In this document: positions 18,095 through 44,508 of the stretch, piece after piece | How the letters are laid out: every line of letters begins with the position of its first letter | Numbering within the stretch: position 1 is the first letter of the stretch | Assembly: GCF_001905445.1 (NCBI RefSeq) | Contig: NZ_LIVQ01000010.1 | Span: forward strand, 71,417 to 135,416 | DNA length: 64,000 bases | Reading direction: 5' to 3' | Source of the DNA: Streptomyces sp. CB00455 | Lineage (GTDB): Bacteria > Actinomycetota > Actinomycetes > Streptomycetales > Streptomycetaceae | Program-made: the position numbers and the translations under genes | Notes under the pieces: model-generated | The model's database searches: none | The model's input: the letters and a program-made list of their open reading frames with translations, nothing else | What the model was told of the DNA's origin: nothing

Positions 18095-21000
18095 ATGTCC
18101 GAACCGCGGACGGGATACTCGCCCGACGAGATCCCCCTCACCCACCACCTCGTCGCCCGTCAGGCCCAGAGGACACCGGGAGCGGTCGCCGTCGTCGACG
18201 GCCGGCGCAGCATCGGCTACGCGGAACTCGACCGCTCGGCCAACCAGCTCGCCCACCACCTGCGCGCCCTGGGCGCAGGCCCCGACGTGCCGGTCGCGGT
18301 ATGCCTCCCGCGCGGACACGGCCTGGTCACCGCCCTGCTCGCGGTCTGGAAGGCCGGCGCCGCCTACGTCCCCCTCGACCCGGAGCAGCCGCAGTCCCGC
18401 CTCGCCTGGCTGATCAAGGACACCGGCGCCGCGGTGGTCGTCACCTCCGCGGACGCGGCCGACGCCGTCCTCGCCGTCGGCGCCGACCCCGTCGTGCCCG
18501 CCGAACTCGGCGAGCGGCTCGCCGCCCTGCCCACCCACGCGCCCGAGGTCTCCCCGGACCCGGCCAACTCCGCCTACGTCCTCTACACCTCCGGCTCCAC
18601 CGGCCGGCCCAAGGGCGTCGTCGTCCCGCACGCGGGCATCGCCAACCGCGTGGCCTGGGCCGTGACCAGCCTCGCCCTCACCCCCGCCGACCGCGTCCTG
18701 CACAAGACCGCCCCCACCTTCGACGCGCACTGCTGGGAGATCTTCGCGCCGCTGACCTGCGGCGCCTGCGTCGTCATCGCCCCCGCCGGCGCCGAGCGCG
18801 ACCCGGCGGCCATGGTCCGCGCCGTCGCGGACAGCGCCGCGACCGTCCTGCAGGTCGTCCCCTCCGTCCTGCGGCTGCTGGTCGAGGAGAGCGGCTGGGA
18901 GCGCTGCGCCTCGCTGCGCGCCGTCACCTGCGCGGGGGAGCCCCTGCACGCCGAACTCGCCCAGCGGCTGCGCGAGCTGTCCGCGGCCGCACTGTGGAAC
19001 ACCTACGGCCCCACCGAATGCTCCATCGATGTCGCCGCCCACCGCTTCGACCCCCGGCAGACCTCCGGCCTGGTCCCCATCGGCCGTCCCATCGACGGCA
19101 TCCGCCTGCTGGTCACCGATGCGGCCGGAGCGCCCGTCGGCGTCGGCACCCCCGGCGAGCTGCACATCGGCGGCACCGGCGTCGCCCGCGGCTACGCCGG
19201 CCGGCCCGGCCTGACCGCCGACCGCTTCGTCCCGGACCCCTACGCCAAGGACGGGTCGAGGCTCTACCGCACCGGCGACCGGGTGCGCTGGCGGGCCGAC
19301 GGCGTCCTGGAGTTCCTCGGCCGCCTCGACGACCAGGTCAAGATCAACGGAGTGCGCATCGAGCCCGGCGAGATCGAGGCCCACCTGGCCGCGCACCCGG
19401 CCGTCGCCGGCGCCGTCGTGACCGCGTACGCCCTGCCCGACGGGGCCAAGCGGCTCGCCGGCTACGTCCGTCTGCGCGACGGCCGGACCTCGCCCGACCT
19501 GCGCGGCTTCCTCCAGGAACGGCTGCCCGCCACCCACGTCCCCGGCGTGTTCATCGAACTGGAGTCCTTCCCGCTGACCACCAGCGGCAAGGTCGACCGG
19601 CGCGCGCTGCCCGCTCCCGGCACCACCGCCGACACGCGCGCCGGGCGCCACCGTTCCCCCGCCACCGCCGCGGAGCGCCTCGTCGCGGGCGTCTGGCAGG
19701 AGATCCTGGGGACCGACTCCGTCGGCCTGGACGACGACTTCTTCCGGCTCGGCGGCACCTCCCTCCAGCTCACCCGCCTCGCCTCACGGCTGCGCGCCGT
19801 CTCCGGCCGGGAGATCCAGCTCCGCAGGCTGTTCGTGGAGACCACCCTGGCCGGACAGGCCGCCCTCCTCGACCCCGCCGACGAGCCCGGCCCCCGCCCC
19901 GTCCCGCGCGGCGGACCGCTCCCGCTCTCCTACGGCCAGCGCGGCCTGTGGTTCCTCGACCGGATCGCCCCGCAGGGACCCGACTGGGTCTCCTGGGTCC
20001 TGCTCGACGTGCCCGCCGAAGCCGGTCCGGACACCGTCCAGCGCGTCGTGGACGCGCTGACCGCCCGCCACGAGGCCCTGCGCACCCGCTACGTGGAGAG
20101 CGACGGCGAGCCCGTCCAGGTCATCGACCCGGCCGTGCGCGTCGAGGTCCGCACCGTCGAGGCCCCGCGCGCCGAGCTGGGCGCCCTGCTGGCGGCCGAC
20201 CGCGCCCACGGCTTCGACCTGGAGCACGGCCCGCTGCTGCGAGCCCTCCTGGTCCGCGTCGAGGACGGCACCGCGGTCCTGGGGCTGGCCATGCACCACA
20301 TCACCACCGACGGCTGGTCCAGCGGCATCCTGGAACGCGAGTTCGCCCTGCTGACCGAAGCCGCCCTGACGGGCACGCAGCCGCTCGACTCCGTCCTGCC
20401 CGCCCTGCCCGTCCAGTACGCCGACTACGCCGTCTGGCAGCGCGAACGCCTCACCGAGGCCGCCCTCGCCCCCGCGCTGGCCCACTGGCGCACCCAGCTC
20501 GACGGCGCGCCCGAGACGGCCCTGCCCACCGACCGGCCCCGTCCCCCCGTCCGCGACGGCAAGGGCGCCGCCGCCCTCTTCAGCGTCCCCGCCGATGTCG
20601 TCGAGGGACTCACCGACCTGGGCAAGCGCCACGGCGCCACCCCGTTCATGACCCTGCTGACCGCCTACGCGACCGTACTGGCCCGTCACAGCGGCCAGTG
20701 GGACCTGTCCATCGGCACCCCGGTGGCCGGCCGTGGCGTGCCCGAACTCGAAGGGGTCGTCGGCTTCTTCCTGGGCAGCCTGGTGCTCCGCTGCCGCCTC
20801 GACGGCTCGCTGACCTTCGCCGAGGCCCTCGACGCCGTCGCCGGCACCGCCAAGGAGGCCTTCGCCCAGCCGGAGCTCCCCTTCGAGCGCCTCGTCGAGG
20901 AGCTCGTACCCGACCGCGACCTCTCCCGCACCCCGCTCTACCAGGTCGCCTTCGACCTGCACGGCGGCGAGTTCAACGGGCGCGTCGAGGCCGAGGAGGA

Positions 21001-23070
21001 CCTCGCCGACCTCCGCGCGTCCTGGCGGATCGCCCACACCGACCTCACCCTGATGATGCGCCCCGGAGCCGACGGCTCCCTCTTCGGCGCCCTGGAGTAC
21101 GCCACCTCCCTCTTCGACGCGGCCACCGCCGAGCGGCTCGCCGGGCACCTCGGCCGGGTCCTCGAAGCCGTCGCCGCCGACCCCGAACTGCGTCTGGACG
21201 CCATCGAACTCGCCGGCCGCCAGGAGCGGGACACCCTGGCGCGGTGGAGCACCACGCCGGCCCTGCCCGCCGGACCCACCGTCCCCGAGCTGATCGCCGC
21301 CCAGGCCGCACGCACCCCCGGCGCCGTCGCCGTGCGCGGCGACGGCTTCGCCCTCACCTACGCCGAACTGGACGCCCGCGCCAACCGGATCGCCCACCAC
21401 CTGCGCACCCTGGGCACCGGCCCCGAATCGGCCGTCGGCGTCCTGCTGGACCGCGGCGCCGACCTGCACGCCGCCCTGCTGGGCATCTGGCGCGCCGGAG
21501 CCGCCTACATCCCCCTCGACCCGGCCTTCCCGGCGGCCCGCATCGCCGCGATGCTGGAGGTGGCGCAGGCCCGTACGGTCCTGACCCTCGCGGCCCACGC
21601 CGACCGCGTCGCCGGCGGCGGCCGCACGGTCGTCGACCTCGACGACCCCGACGGCCGCATCGCCGCCGGCCCCACCGAAGCCCCCGGCGTCCCCGCCGAC
21701 CAGGACCGGCTGGCCTACATCATCTTCACCTCCGGCTCCACGGGCACCCCCAAGGGCGTCGGCGTCCCGCACCGGGGCCTGGCCCACCACCTCGCCTGGG
21801 CGTCGGCCACCCTCGCCGGGGCGGGCACCGGGGGCAGCGCCGTCTTCTCATCGGTCGCCTTCGACCTGGTCGTTCCCAACCTGTGGGCGCCGCTGACCCG
21901 CGGACAGAGCGTGCACCTGCTGCCCCCGGACCTCGACCTGTCCGAGCTCGGCAAGCGCCTGGCCGACGGCGCCCCCTACAGCTTCCTCAAGCTGACCCCC
22001 GGACACCTGGAGATCCTCGCCCACCAGCTCGGCGACGAACAGGCCGCGACCCTGGCCCCCGTCGTCGTGGTCGCCGGTGAAGCCCTCCAGGGCACCCTCG
22101 CCGACCACTGGGCCCGCCTCCTGGGCCCCGGCGGACTCGTCAACGAGTACGGCCCGACCGAAGCCTCCGTCGGCACCTGCGTCAACCCGCTGACCGCGCC
22201 CGTCGCCGAGGGCGTCGTACCGATCGGCTCCCCCCTGCCCGGCATGGTGATGCGCGTCCTCGACGCCAACCTGCGCGACGTCCCGATCGGCGCCACCGGC
22301 GAACTGCACGTCGGCGGCACCGGTGTGGCCCGCGGGTACCTCGGCCGTCCCGGACCGACCGCCGACCGGTTCGTCCCCGACCCGCAGGGACCGGCAGGGG
22401 CCCGCCTCTACCGCACCGGCGACCTGGTGCGCTGGCTCCCCGGCGGCGTGGTCGACTTCCTCGGCCGCGGCGACGACCAGGTCAAGATCCGCGGCCACCG
22501 CATCGAACTCGGCGAGATCCGTGCCGTCCTCGCCGGCCACCCCCGGCTGCGCGACGCCGTGGTCGTCACGCACCGGGCACCCTCCGGCGAACTCGCCCTC
22601 ACCGGCTACACCGTCCCCGCGGGCGACCCGGAGCCGACCGAGGAGGAACTGCGCGCACACTGCGCCCGCCGGCTGCCGGACTACATGGTCCCGCCCGTCA
22701 TCCTCTCCGTGCCCGCCATCCCGCTGAACGCCAACGGCAAGCTCGACCGGGCCGCCCTGCCGGACCCGGCCGCCGCCGAGTCCGCGCCCGCCGACGGCCC
22801 GGCCGCCCCGGCCACCGTCGCCGAGCGCCGCATCGCCGGGATCTGGGGCGACATCCTCGGCCGCGAGGTCACCGTGCACGACCACTTCTTCCGGACCGGC
22901 GGCAACTCGATCCTCGCCATCCGCCTGATCGCCGAACTCCAGGACGAGTTCGACATCCACCTGTCGGTCCGCACGGTCTTCGAACAGCCGACCGTGGCGG
23001 GCCAGGCCCAGGCGGTCGAGGACGCCATACGCGCCGAGATCGACGAGCTTTCCGACGAGGAGCAGCACGC

Positions 23071-23074
<4 letters not shown>
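18095..23074 (+). CDS. NRPS, A-PCP-C-A-PCP (proposed modules 2 and 3)
   Basis: A 1659-aa peptide synthetase that starts directly with an adenylation domain (about 5-490; P-loop YTSGSTGRPKG near 164). Then come PCP1 (LGGTS, Ser near 555), a condensation domain (609-1040; HHITTDGWS near 735), a second A domain (1060-1530; FTSGSTGTPKG near 1208), PCP2 (TGGNS near 1604) and a short acidic tail. Reading the specificity positions by eye gives DAWQTATIDK for A1 (some likeness to Gln codes, unassigned) and DLPKVAEVGK for A2 (Asp/Asn-like; compare DLTK.GEVGK). With no C domain in front, it either loads the line or accepts from the orphan C domain that ends the 44501-50485 protein; I favour the latter. 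ATG with AGGAG 9 bp upstream. Its stop overlaps the next NRPS start. Confidence 0.93.
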
Positions 23075-40350
<17,276 letters not shown>

Positions 40351-40382
40351 ACCCCGTCAACCCACCCCAGTTGGAGGACACC

Positions 40383-41351
40383 GTGTCAGCCCGACACCTC
40401 ATCTCCCTCGACGACCTCACCGACGCCGAGCTGTACGCCGTGGTCGAGCGGGGCGCCGCCTTCTCCGCGGGCGCCGACGCCCACCGCGACCCGCTCCGCG
40501 GTCTGGTCACCGGCGTGTACTTCCGCAAGACCTCGACCCGTACCCGCACCGCCTTCTCGGCGGGGGTGCTGCGGCTGGGCGGCACGATCATCACGTACGG
40601 AGCCGACGACCTCCAGCTGAACACCGGCGAGAGCACCGAGGACACCGGCCGGGTCTTCTCCCGGATGCTCGACGTGCTGGTCGCCCGGACCGCGGGCGAC
40701 CCCGCCGAGATGCGCGGCTGGGCGGCCCAGCCGCGGATGTCCGTGGTCAACGCCATGAGCGCCGAGGAACACCCCACCCAGGGCCTCACCGACCTGACCA
40801 CCCTGCTCGGGCGCTTCGGCCGCGTCGAGGACCTGCGCGTGCTGTACGTCGGCGAGGGCAACAACACCGCCGCCGCGCTGGCCCTGGGACTGACCCGCTA
40901 CCGGGGCACCACCCTGGAGCTGCGCACCCCGCCCGGCTACGGCCTCGACCCGGACGTCCGGATGCGGGCCCGGGCCCACGCCCGGGCCCACGGCTCCACC
41001 GTGACCGAGCACCACCACATGCGGGACCTGCCGGCCGGCTTCGACGCCGTCTACACCTCCCGCTGGCAGACCACCGGGAGCACCAAGGCCGACGCCGACT
41101 GGCGGGAGCGCTTCGCCCCCTTCCAGGTCACCGCCGCCCTGTGGGAGGGCAGCCCCGAAGCGGTCTTCCTGCACGACCTGCCCGCCCACCGCGGCGAGGA
41201 GGTGACCGCCGAGGTGCTCGACGGGCCGCACAGCATCGCCTTCCAGCAGGCCGAGAACAAGATGCACAGCGCCATGGCGGTCCTGGAGTGGTGCGCCGCC
41301 GGCGCGTCCGCCCGGACGGCGCGCGAGGCCCGAGGGGCGCGAGCGGCATGA
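40383..41351 (+). CDS. Ornithine carbamoyltransferase-family enzyme, probable side-chain amine carbamoyltransferase
   Basis: A 322-aa carbamoyltransferase. The carbamoyl-phosphate site is intact (FRKTSTRTRTAFSAG; HPTQGLTDL), but the second-substrate motifs differ from true ornithine enzymes. HCLP is HDLP (in FLHDLPAHRGEEV), and the SMG loop reads TTG (SRWQTTGST). That suggests another amine acceptor. In viomycin/capreomycin-type pathways an enzyme of this family carbamoylates the beta-amino group of a 2,3-diaminopropionate residue; with SbnA/SbnB present, a ureidoalanine (albizziine-like) residue is the natural guess. It could act on the free amino acid or on the peptide. GTG start with TTGGAGGA 6 bp upstream, 33 bp after the giant NRPS; its stop overlaps the MFS start. 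Confidence 0.85.
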   Translation: MSARHLISLDDLTDAELYAVVERGAAFSAGADAHRDPLRGLVTGVYFRKTSTRTRTAFSAGVLRLGGTIITYGADDLQLNTGESTEDTGRVFSRMLDVLVARTAGDPAEMRGWAAQPRMSVVNAMSAEEHPTQGLTDLTTLLGRFGRVEDLRVLYVGEGNNTAAALALGLTRYRGTTLELRTPPGYGLDPDVRMRARAHARAHGSTVTEHHHMRDLPAGFDAVYTSRWQTTGSTKADADWRERFAPFQVTAALWEGSPEAVFLHDLPAHRGEEVTAEVLDGPHSIAFQQAENKMHSAMAVLEWCAAGASARTAREARGARAA

Positions 41352-42751
41352 CCCTCCTCGAAGAACGCCCCGCCCCGGACGCGCCGCGCAGCCCCGCGGT
41401 ACCGCTGCGCCGCAACCGCGACTTCCTGCTCCTGTGGACCGGCGCCGGATTCTCGCTGCTCGGCGTACAGGCCGCCCAGGCCGCGTACCCGCTGCTGATG
41501 ATCTGGCAGGGCTCGGTCGCCGGAGCCGGCCTGGTGGGCTTCGCCGCGATGCTGCCCCACCTGCTGGTGCAACTCCCGGCCGGCGCCCTGGTGGACCGCT
41601 GGGACCGGCGCAAGCTGATGATCGTCTGCGATCTCGTCGGCCTGTTCGCCATGGGCAGCGTGGCCGTCGCCCTGGCCACCGGAAGGCTGTGGCTGCCGCA
41701 CGTGATGGCCGCCGCCTTCCTGGAGGGCGCCGCGTTCGTCTTCTACCGGCTCGCCGAGCGCGCGGCCGTGCGCAACGTGGTCCACCCCGCCCACCTGCCG
41801 GCGGCGCTCTCCCAGAACGAGGCCCGCAGCCAGGTCGCCGGGCTGCTGGGACAGCCGGCCGGGGTCGCGCTGTTCGCCCTCACCCGGTGGCTGCCGTTCG
41901 GCGTCACCGCCCTCGCCCACCTGCTGGCCCTGGGATGCCTGCTGTTCATCCGCCGGGAACTCCAGGAGGAGCGCGCGGAGCGGACCGCCGGTCTGAGGGC
42001 CGAGGTGTCCGAAGGCGTCGCCTGGGTGTGGCGCCAGAAGTTCATGCGCGCCGCCGTCGCCCTGGTCGCCGGCAGCAACCTGCTCTTCCAGATCCTCAAC
42101 CTCTCCCTGGTACTCATCTTCAAGGAGGCCGGGCATTCGCCCGCGCTGCTCGGCGTCCTGGGGCTGATGGAGGGGGTGGGCGGCGCCCTCGGCGCCCTCA
42201 GCGCCTCCTGGTGGCTGGCACGGGTGGCCCCCTCGACCCTGCTGATCAGCGCCTTCGCGCTGTGGGCGGCGCTGATGGCCCCCGTGGCGTTCCTCTCGAA
42301 CCCGTTCGCCCTGGGCGCGCTGTGCGGCGGCATGGCCTTCGCCGGCTCCTTGATGAACGTGGCCGCCGGGGTCCACCAGATGCGGATCACCCCCGACGAG
42401 ATGCAGGGCCGCGTCAGCAGCGTGTTCATGCTCATGGCCTCCGGGATGAACTCGACGGGCGCCCTGGTCGGAGGCCTCCTGCTGGCCGCCTTCGCCACCT
42501 CCACCACGGTGCTCGGCATCTCCGCCGCCATGGCCCTGATGGCCGTACTGGCCGCGGTGAACCCCGCGGTCCGGGCCGCCGGCCGGGAGGACGCCGACTC
42601 CGGACCGGCTGCCGGACCCGCCGCCCCCGCCTCCCTCACCCCCACGGCGCAAACCCCCACCGCGCAAACCCCCACGGCGCAAACCCCCACCGCCCCTGCT
42701 CCCACCGCATCCGGCTCCGACACGAGCGACGAGAAGGTCGACCCGTCATGA
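41348..42751 (+). CDS. MFS exporter (EntS/DitE-like)
   Basis: A 467-aa transporter of the major facilitator superfamily with about twelve predicted spans. The start (LRRNRDFLLLWTGAGFSLLG), the loop LVDRWDRRKLMIVCDL after the second span and the central LFIRRELQEERAERTAG cytoplasmic loop are typical of the branch holding the enterobactin exporter EntS and many antibiotic exporters. Its place between the carbamoyltransferase and a hydroxylase, with ATGA overlaps on both sides, makes it the likely product exporter. The cytoplasmic C-tail is a Pro/Thr/Ala-rich extension with a TPTAQ tandem repeat (42638-42694), probably disordered. Confidence 0.9.
   Translation: MTLLEERPAPDAPRSPAVPLRRNRDFLLLWTGAGFSLLGVQAAQAAYPLLMIWQGSVAGAGLVGFAAMLPHLLVQLPAGALVDRWDRRKLMIVCDLVGLFAMGSVAVALATGRLWLPHVMAAAFLEGAAFVFYRLAERAAVRNVVHPAHLPAALSQNEARSQVAGLLGQPAGVALFALTRWLPFGVTALAHLLALGCLLFIRRELQEERAERTAGLRAEVSEGVAWVWRQKFMRAAVALVAGSNLLFQILNLSLVLIFKEAGHSPALLGVLGLMEGVGGALGALSASWWLARVAPSTLLISAFALWAALMAPVAFLSNPFALGALCGGMAFAGSLMNVAAGVHQMRITPDEMQGRVSSVFMLMASGMNSTGALVGGLLLAAFATSTTVLGISAAMALMAVLAAVNPAVRAAGREDADSGPAAGPAAPASLTPTAQTPTAQTPTAQTPTAPAPTASGSDTSDEKVDPS
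42638..42694 (+). repeat. 15-bp minisatellite in the exporter C-tail
   Basis: Units of ACCCCCACSGCGCAA at 42638, 42653 and 42668, and a partial fourth at 42683, all in frame, encoding TPTAQ. A likely replication-slippage repeat in a disordered tail. Confidence 0.9.
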
Positions 42752-43725
42752 CGACAACCCAGCCCGAACAGACCCGCACCCTGCCGCTCGTCCTGGAACA
42801 CGACGGGACCCACCCCTCCCTCACCGCCCGCATCGACGCCGAACGCGCCCGTATCCGGGCCGCCCTGCGCGAGCACGGCGCGGTCCTGCTGCGCGGCTTC
42901 CCGCTGGAGGGCGTCGACGGCTTCGACGCCACCGTCAGGGCCCTGTCGGGCGCACCGCTCGCCTACTCCGAGCGTTCCTCGCCGCGCTCCACCATCAAGG
43001 GCAACGTCTACACCTCGACGGACTACCCGCCGGACGAGGAGATCTTCCTGCACAACGAGAACTCCTACCAGTCGTCCTGGCCGCGCCTGCTCTACTTCTG
43101 CTGCATCGCCGAGCCGGACACCCTGGGCGCCACCCCGCTCGCCGACACCCGCCGCATCCTGGAGCTCGTCCACCCCGACGTGCGCGAGGAGTTCACCCGC
43201 CGGCGCTGGATGGCCACCCGCACCTTCCACCCCCGCTTCGGCATCCCGTGGGAGTCCGTCTTCAACACCGACGACCGGGCCGAGGTCGAGCGCCTCGCCC
43301 GCTCCAAGGACCTCGCACTGCAATGGCTGCCCGGCGGCGGCATGCGCACCCGGGCCGTACGCGACGCCGTGCACCGCCACCCGGAGACGGGCGAGGAGGT
43401 GTGGTTCAACCACATCACCTTCTTCCACCACACCACCCTGCCCGCCGAGGTGCGCGAGGGGCTCCTGGAACTGTTCGGCGAGGAGGAGCTGCCGAGCAAC
43501 ACCTACTACGGCGACGGCGGCCGCATCCCCGACGACGTCCTGGACCACCTGCGCTCCTGCTACCGCCGGGCGAGCGTCCGTTTCGACTGGCGCCGCGACG
43601 ACGTCCTGGTCGTGGACAACATGCTCGCCGCGCACGGCCGCGAGCCCTTCACGGGCCCCCGCAAGATCGCCGTCGCCATGGCCGAGCCCCACACGCCCCC
43701 GGCCGCCTCCGGCACGGAGGACTGA
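42748..43725 (+). CDS. SyrP-like Fe(II)/2-oxoglutarate hydroxylase, second copy
   Basis: A 325-aa non-haem iron dioxygenase with the triad H102, E104 (LHNENSYQSSW) and H296 (LAAHGREPF), followed by the co-substrate arginine (GPRKIAVAMAEP). It shares the block GNVYTSTDYPP with the copy at 13017-13970 but is clearly diverged elsewhere, so the two probably act on different modules or with different timing or stereochemistry. Family members of the SyrP type hydroxylate the beta carbon of carrier-bound aspartate; other close relatives hydroxylate Glu or Asn. The start overlaps the exporter stop (ATGA). Confidence 0.87.
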   Translation: MTTTQPEQTRTLPLVLEHDGTHPSLTARIDAERARIRAALREHGAVLLRGFPLEGVDGFDATVRALSGAPLAYSERSSPRSTIKGNVYTSTDYPPDEEIFLHNENSYQSSWPRLLYFCCIAEPDTLGATPLADTRRILELVHPDVREEFTRRRWMATRTFHPRFGIPWESVFNTDDRAEVERLARSKDLALQWLPGGGMRTRAVRDAVHRHPETGEEVWFNHITFFHHTTLPAEVREGLLELFGEEELPSNTYYGDGGRIPDDVLDHLRSCYRRASVRFDWRRDDVLVVDNMLAAHGREPFTGPRKIAVAMAEPHTPPAASGTED

Positions 43726-43728
43726 ACC

Positions 43729-44508
43729 GTGCCGGTCCTCAAGACCCCGACGGCCTCCGCCTGGCTGCGCGTCTTCGCCCCCCGGCCCGCCGCCCGCATG
43801 CGCCTGTACTGCTTCCCCCACGCAGGCGGCGGCGCCAGCTCCTTCCGCGACCTCGCCGAGGCCGCCCCGCCGGAACTCGAAGTCGTCGTCGTGCAGTACC
43901 CGGGGCGCCAGGACCGGTTCGACGAACCCCCGGTCACCGACATGGCCGTCATGCTCCGCGAGCTCACCCGCGCCATCGAGCCCGGCCTGGACCGGCCCGC
44001 CGCGTTCTTCGGCCACAGCATGGGCGCCACCCTCGCCTTCGAGACCGCCCGCCTGCTGCGCCCCCGCCACCCCGCCGCCGTGGTCCGCCTCTTCGCCTCG
44101 GCCCGCAAGGCCCCCCACATCGACACCCGCGCCCGGCTGCCGCTCCCCGACGACGACGCCGTCATGGAGTACGTACGGGGGCTGGGCGGGACCGGCGCCG
44201 GACTGCTGGAGATCCCCGAACTGCGCGAGCTGACCCTGCCCACCCTGCGCGGGGACTTCGAGCTCCTCACCGCCCACCGCTACGCCCCCGGCGCCCCCCT
44301 CACCTGCCCGCTCACCGTGGTCACCGGGGCCGACGACGCCTCCTGCACCTCGCGGGACGCCGCCGAATGGGCCCGCCACACCGTCGCCGGACACGAGGTC
44401 CACACCTTTCCCGGCGGCCACTTCTACCTCGAAGGGCGGGCCGGCGAACTCATGGACTTCCTCACCGGCCGGCTCGGCCTCGACCCTGCTGGAGACCGTC
44501 ATGCCTGA
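43729..44508 (+). CDS. Type II thioesterase (editing)
   Basis: A 259-aa alpha/beta hydrolase of the GrsT/SrfAD family. It has the N-terminal block LYCFPHAGGGASSFRDLA, the nucleophile elbow FFGHSMGATLAFE (Ser97), an aspartate region VTGADDA and the catalytic histidine in FPGGHFYL. These enzymes free stalled NRPS carrier domains and misprimed pantetheine arms. GTG start 4 bp after the hydroxylase stop; its end overlaps the next NRPS start by 8 bp, so it is translated with it. Not the release enzyme, which is fused to the giant NRPS. Confidence 0.92.
   Translation: MPVLKTPTASAWLRVFAPRPAARMRLYCFPHAGGGASSFRDLAEAAPPELEVVVVQYPGRQDRFDEPPVTDMAVMLRELTRAIEPGLDRPAAFFGHSMGATLAFETARLLRPRHPAAVVRLFASARKAPHIDTRARLPLPDDDAVMEYVRGLGGTGAGLLEIPELRELTLPTLRGDFELLTAHRYAPGAPLTCPLTVVTGADDASCTSRDAAEWARHTVAGHEVHTFPGGHFYLEGRAGELMDFLTGRLGLDPAGDRHA

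Noticed and set aside
42638..42694. CRISPR-like or mobile-element repeat
   Set aside because: The units are 15 bp, without spacers, in frame within the exporter gene: a minisatellite.
41348..42751. Siderophore cluster on the strength of an EntS-like exporter and possible hydroxyaspartates
   Set aside because: No siderophore uptake, reductase or iron-regulator gene and no clear iron box was seen; kept only as an alternative to test.
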